Source: Owenia fusiformis (taxonomy: Eukaryota > Annelida > Polychaeta > Sabellida > Oweniidae). From it: 64,000 nt of DNA. The notes below the pieces were generated by a model. The model ran no database searches. It was not told where the DNA came from and was given only the letters and a program-made list of their open reading frames with translations. The DNA lies in the NCBI GenBank assembly GCA_903813345.2, contig CAIIXF020000010.1, forward strand, positions 20,779,181 to 20,843,180, given 5' to 3'. Position numbers and translations under genes: made by a program. This document shows, piece after piece, positions 60,501 through 64,000 of the stretch (the stretch's first letter is position 1; each line of letters starts with the position of its first letter).

Positions 60501-62090
60501 TGTAAATTTTCTAAATATCTCATATAGGAATATTTTGGATGGTGAAGAGCACATTGGTTCAAAAATTTGCGTTTTATGTCATTCATTGTAATAGCTTTCA
60601 AGGTCATTCGTGGCTCTTGGATTCCCACACCTAGCCTAGGACACGTATGTGAAGCTCCAAGTATTCTTGGCTACCCAAGTATTCCGACTCTTGCCGAAGT
60701 ATTCTGACTTGACCCAAGTCTATCAAATCACCAAGTTTATCAGATCGATGCGTTGATTTTCAATTCAATTTTATGTTTCTTCCAGAGAATGGTGGATTTA
60801 AGGTAATTAAATCACTTATAATGATGCATGCATGTGGCTGCCTCATGAACAAAATAACTTTCATTTATTTTTAAATATAATTTAACGGGGTGCCCGTTGA
60901 GGACTGTTAGATCCTTGACTGCTGGATTTTTGCACCTTGGTACACTCCTAAGCAAGATAATATTTAAATATCTTGTAATATATTTAAGGCTGGGTCACAA
61001 TTTCAGAAATATACGCTATTTTTGGAAAATTAGCTTTTTGAAGACATGAGTTTCAATTTTTAAATTAGGTCCATATCTTCAAAACTTGGGTCCAAATTCT
61101 CATAAATGGCTCACATTTTGGGGCTCAACGTTTTTTCAGCAAAATTATTTTTTGGCACCATGTTCTGTGAATTTTCAGACCTGATTAAAATAACTGAACT
61201 CGGAACACTTGGATTGTTAGAATAGTTGGGCAAGAGTCAGAACACTTGGGTAGCCCAGAACAGTTGGACTTCCACACAAGTAACTAGTCTTGCTTCAAGA
61301 CCATGGACCATCTACTCTTAACAAGTTGTTTAGATACATGTCAGGTGCAGTCTTGAAGCAAGACTAACTACAAGTTCTCATATTTGAATGGTTTATAGTA
61401 GCAGCAGAACAGAAGTGCATTATCTCGTAACTGACTGTCGGAACCCTTTAAACATGCATTTCTATAAAAGATCACAATGACATTCGATCAGGAGCAAGCA
61501 CTGTGACATTACATGTAAAAGATAACAAAAGTATATACAAGGTGCTTAGTCAGTGTAAATAAATTTATTTCGATGAATAATCGTAATTCGCATGTTCAGA
61601 TACTGTCTTTATAGTGTGCTGAATATGACTCGATTGAGAAGTGACTTCTAAAGAAATATCAGATTAATAAGTACAGCCAAAAGGCCCAAAAGAACCCTGA
61701 CGAAGCGAAACAACGTTCTCTATCTCCGGTTAAATCTTAAAGTTAATAGAATTGATGACATTCAAAACATTTTACAAGCGGCAGTTAACCTGTTAACATT
61801 GTTGGCCTACTCACTACATAATGATCGCGTTCCCGGCGATGTAAACATATACAGTAGTTGCACAGATGAAAAAAGTCGAGGATTGGTTAAAGGAAGAAGT
61901 TCTGACCAAAAGCCAAGATACTATTAATAAGGCGGATTAAACCCTGGATAATCCACCTACATCGCGCGATTATAGCGTGCAGTATTACTTGAGCTTTCGA
62001 TTGACCGTATCAGTTGACTTTCCGGTTGTGGACACACAGGACAGTGATAATTCGGAGTGGATTTAGGATAAACTGATATAAAGAATCAGA
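60501..62090. other. 5' flank of the Rh-type transporter gene
   Basis: No gene is seen. An imperfect inverted word pair (AAGTATTCTTGG near 60659 and CACTTGGGTAGCC near 61236, with AGTCTTGC... TTGAAGCAAGACT at 61287-61370) hints at degraded repeats. The region just before 62091 should hold the transporter promoter and 5' UTR; no confident TATA box was found. Confidence 0.35.
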
Positions 62091-62280
62091 ATGGCAGCTG
62101 TCTGGAAGAGGGGAAAGTTTACGGCAGTGGTGTTGCTCCTTCAGCTTATCTTCATCATCTTGTTTGGAATATTTGTGAGATATGAGAAGAGCGCCGATGC
62201 TCGCGCCATCGAGAACAGTGTCGACTATAGGAGAGGGGGCGCAAATGCCAACAATAACCCTGTCAAGGGGCTTTACCCAA
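62091..62280 (+). CDS. Rh-type (RhAG/RhBG/RhCG-like) ammonium/CO2 channel, first coding exon only
   Basis: Rh glycoproteins are twelve-helix membrane channels for NH3/NH4+ in epithelia. This exon encodes 63 residues plus one base: a basic start (MAAVWKRGKF), the first membrane helix VVLLLQLIFIILFGIFVRYE, then a polar extracellular loop ending GLYP. The helix-plus-'FVRYE...ADA' and terminal YP before a phase-1 donor (CCAA|GTGAGT) match the N terminus of Rh proteins, in which YPS and then FQDVH follow in the next exon. No second exon was found up to 64000, so intron 1 exceeds 1.7 kb. Which Rh paralogue it is cannot be told from one exon. Confidence 0.8.
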
Positions 62281-64000
62281 GTGAGTGCTCAAAGATATCA
62301 ACCGTAATCATATCACGTTTAATCTTAAGTCAAAAATGAGACATGAGATCTGTTTATTACCCTCCTTATGGTTTGACTTTTCTTTAAATTCATCTTCTAG
62401 CCGTTTAACATTACGATTTTTTATATTTTCACATGTGAGCAATATTGTTAATATTATCATGAAAATCAATCGTTCAAGTTATTCAATTAGCTACATGTAT
62501 ATGTGCAACACGGGAGGTTTGGTTATCGGCTCTTTAATATGATAGTAGCAATTAGTTGAATTAAAAGCGTTGATTGTGATTGTGCTGAATCTGATCTCAG
62601 TTTTCATCCATTTGCTTCTCCACCTACAATGCACCTTCCTCAGTAGTATGTGAGAAGGGATGGAAAAATAAATGACTAAAATTCAGCGTGGTGTGTCCTG
62701 GCATCCTAGTTGGCTTTCAATGATTATTTTTTCTTATGTTTCAAAGTATCAAAATCAACGGTGCAGCCCATGTAAACACATATTAAATCATGCATGCATG
62801 ATCTATTGCTGAACTGTTTATATCGTTATATCCATGACAATTTAATATAACGATAATCAGTGTAAGCAAATACAATGATAGCGTTTCGTACGATCGGACT
62901 GAACTGGTTGCGTTGGGTGGATTGCGCTGATCAGATTGCTCTGTCTTAATACTCTCTGAGAGAAACAATCATAATATGTTATCTCTTAGAAGCGAAATAT
63001 TTCATAGCCACCTTATCTTTGTAACGGCGTTCGACAGTTTGGTTCCTCGGGTTCTAATCTATAACAAATTGTTACAATTGCACCCAGGTGGTGATATTTT
63101 GAAATGTGAATCCATACTACCTGGTTATCATTTACGAGAGACAATCATCTTTACTTACTCAGATAATTTTATGTCTAGCGCTTACATGAATTTCAGTTAG
63201 AGTAAGAGTTAAAGTTCAATTGTTGAGAGCTTTGGGCCATGTTTAGAAATAGTACAATAAAACCTATACTGAATGACTGAATGATTGAAGGCAACATCAG
63301 CACTGAAATGAAAACAAAATGTAGCGTTCGTATAGATTCCATAGATTTCTTGTTACATTTAATATTATGTTTGATATTTTATAGCAACTCGGAAATTGAT
63401 TTGTAAGTTGCATTTATTCAAGTATTTTCTGTATTTTCTCAATCTCACTGAGCATTTTCCATAATAAAAATATTTTTAGTTCTGATCCAATCGAGAGTGA
63501 ATGGCCTATTTATAAATTCCAAAGAAGAAATTGTAAAGATTTAATCGCATTCAGTGATAGTCAATGGAAGTTACAAAGTGAGAATAACTATTTTTAAAAT
63601 CCCACATATTGTTACGCGAATAACGATAATCGACATTTTTCAGGCTGACGGAAATGAGGTAATAACACCGGTTCGGGGGTTTTCAGTTCATTATACATTT
63701 ATTTCAATCATATTGCAGTCAAAAGAGTTACACAGGTCGCTGCCTAGCGCAATGTGCAATGTGGTTCGTGGGTCTTGAAGAAAGACTATCGCAACAATGG
63801 TGTGTGTGCGTTGAACGATATTAATGCTTCTGATATATTGCATGTCGTATGCAATATACAATACGTTTGATAAAAAAGAAAAAAGACCGAAATAAGTTTC
63901 AACTTTGTTTTATAAGAATGACTATGCCGATACATACTTGATCTTGTATTAAACTAAGTGTGGGTAGGTGTTCACTACAGAGAGGGTAATTTATACAGAA
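62281..64000. other. Intron 1 of the Rh-type gene, nothing else seen
   Basis: No exon with Rh helix-2 features and no repeat of note. Short ORFs here have no recognisable domain. Confidence 0.5.

Overview
The window is metazoan nuclear DNA: AT-rich, intron-dense with GT/AG introns, and full of DNA-transposon and LINE debris. Gene content (an invertebrate ADGRV1, XRCC1, a secreted C-type lectin, an Rh-type ammonium transporter and a TPR/nucleotidyltransferase gene) and base composition suggest a marine invertebrate. A lophotrochozoan is my best guess, but that is inference and not proven by the sequence.

Layout. (1) 38-31873, minus strand: the 5' half of a giant adhesion-GPCR gene, ADGRV1 (VLGR1/GPR98). 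I could place 45 consecutive coding exons whose splice phases all agree; they encode 2,997 codons of Calx-beta repeats, one laminin-G/pentraxin-like module and a Cys-rich module. The 3' half, with the transmembrane part, lies beyond position 1. (2) 11558-13651, plus strand: a two-exon secreted C-type lectin gene nested antisense in an ADGRV1 intron. (3) 31.9-38 kb: a divergent intergenic region with foldback and inverted-repeat elements. (4) 37978-52658, plus strand: a complete 15-exon XRCC1 gene (647 aa). (5) 44479-48721, minus strand: a two-exon gene nested antisense in XRCC1 intron 9. It encodes a GlnD/DUF294-like nucleotidyltransferase region followed by about 12 TPRs. Its first exon encodes a hydrophobic segment ending in a 2A-like NPGP motif and splices in phase to the large exon. 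(6) 52.7-62 kb: a gene-poor stretch with a LINE tail and a 3.4-kb inverted array of about 160-bp units. (7) 62091-62280, plus strand: the first coding exon of an Rh-type ammonium transporter running out of the window.

Mobile and repeated DNA is unusually rich in inverted-repeat structures: two nested mariner-like long-TIR elements (3.7-5.8 kb), a TTAA-flanked element (22.1 kb), a GC-rich MITE (25.3 kb), a small MITE (28.1 kb), a foldback (34.5 kb), an inverted repeat holding a 57-bp tandem array (36.3 kb), a MITE inside the TPR gene's intron (48.0 kb) and the 57-60.5 kb array.

The most notable item is the 2A-like motif placed in front of an animal nucleotidyltransferase-TPR protein. It may produce two differently targeted products from one mRNA. 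The genes do not form an operon; the recurring theme is nesting of small, fast-evolving, possibly immune-type genes inside introns of conserved housekeeping or structural genes.
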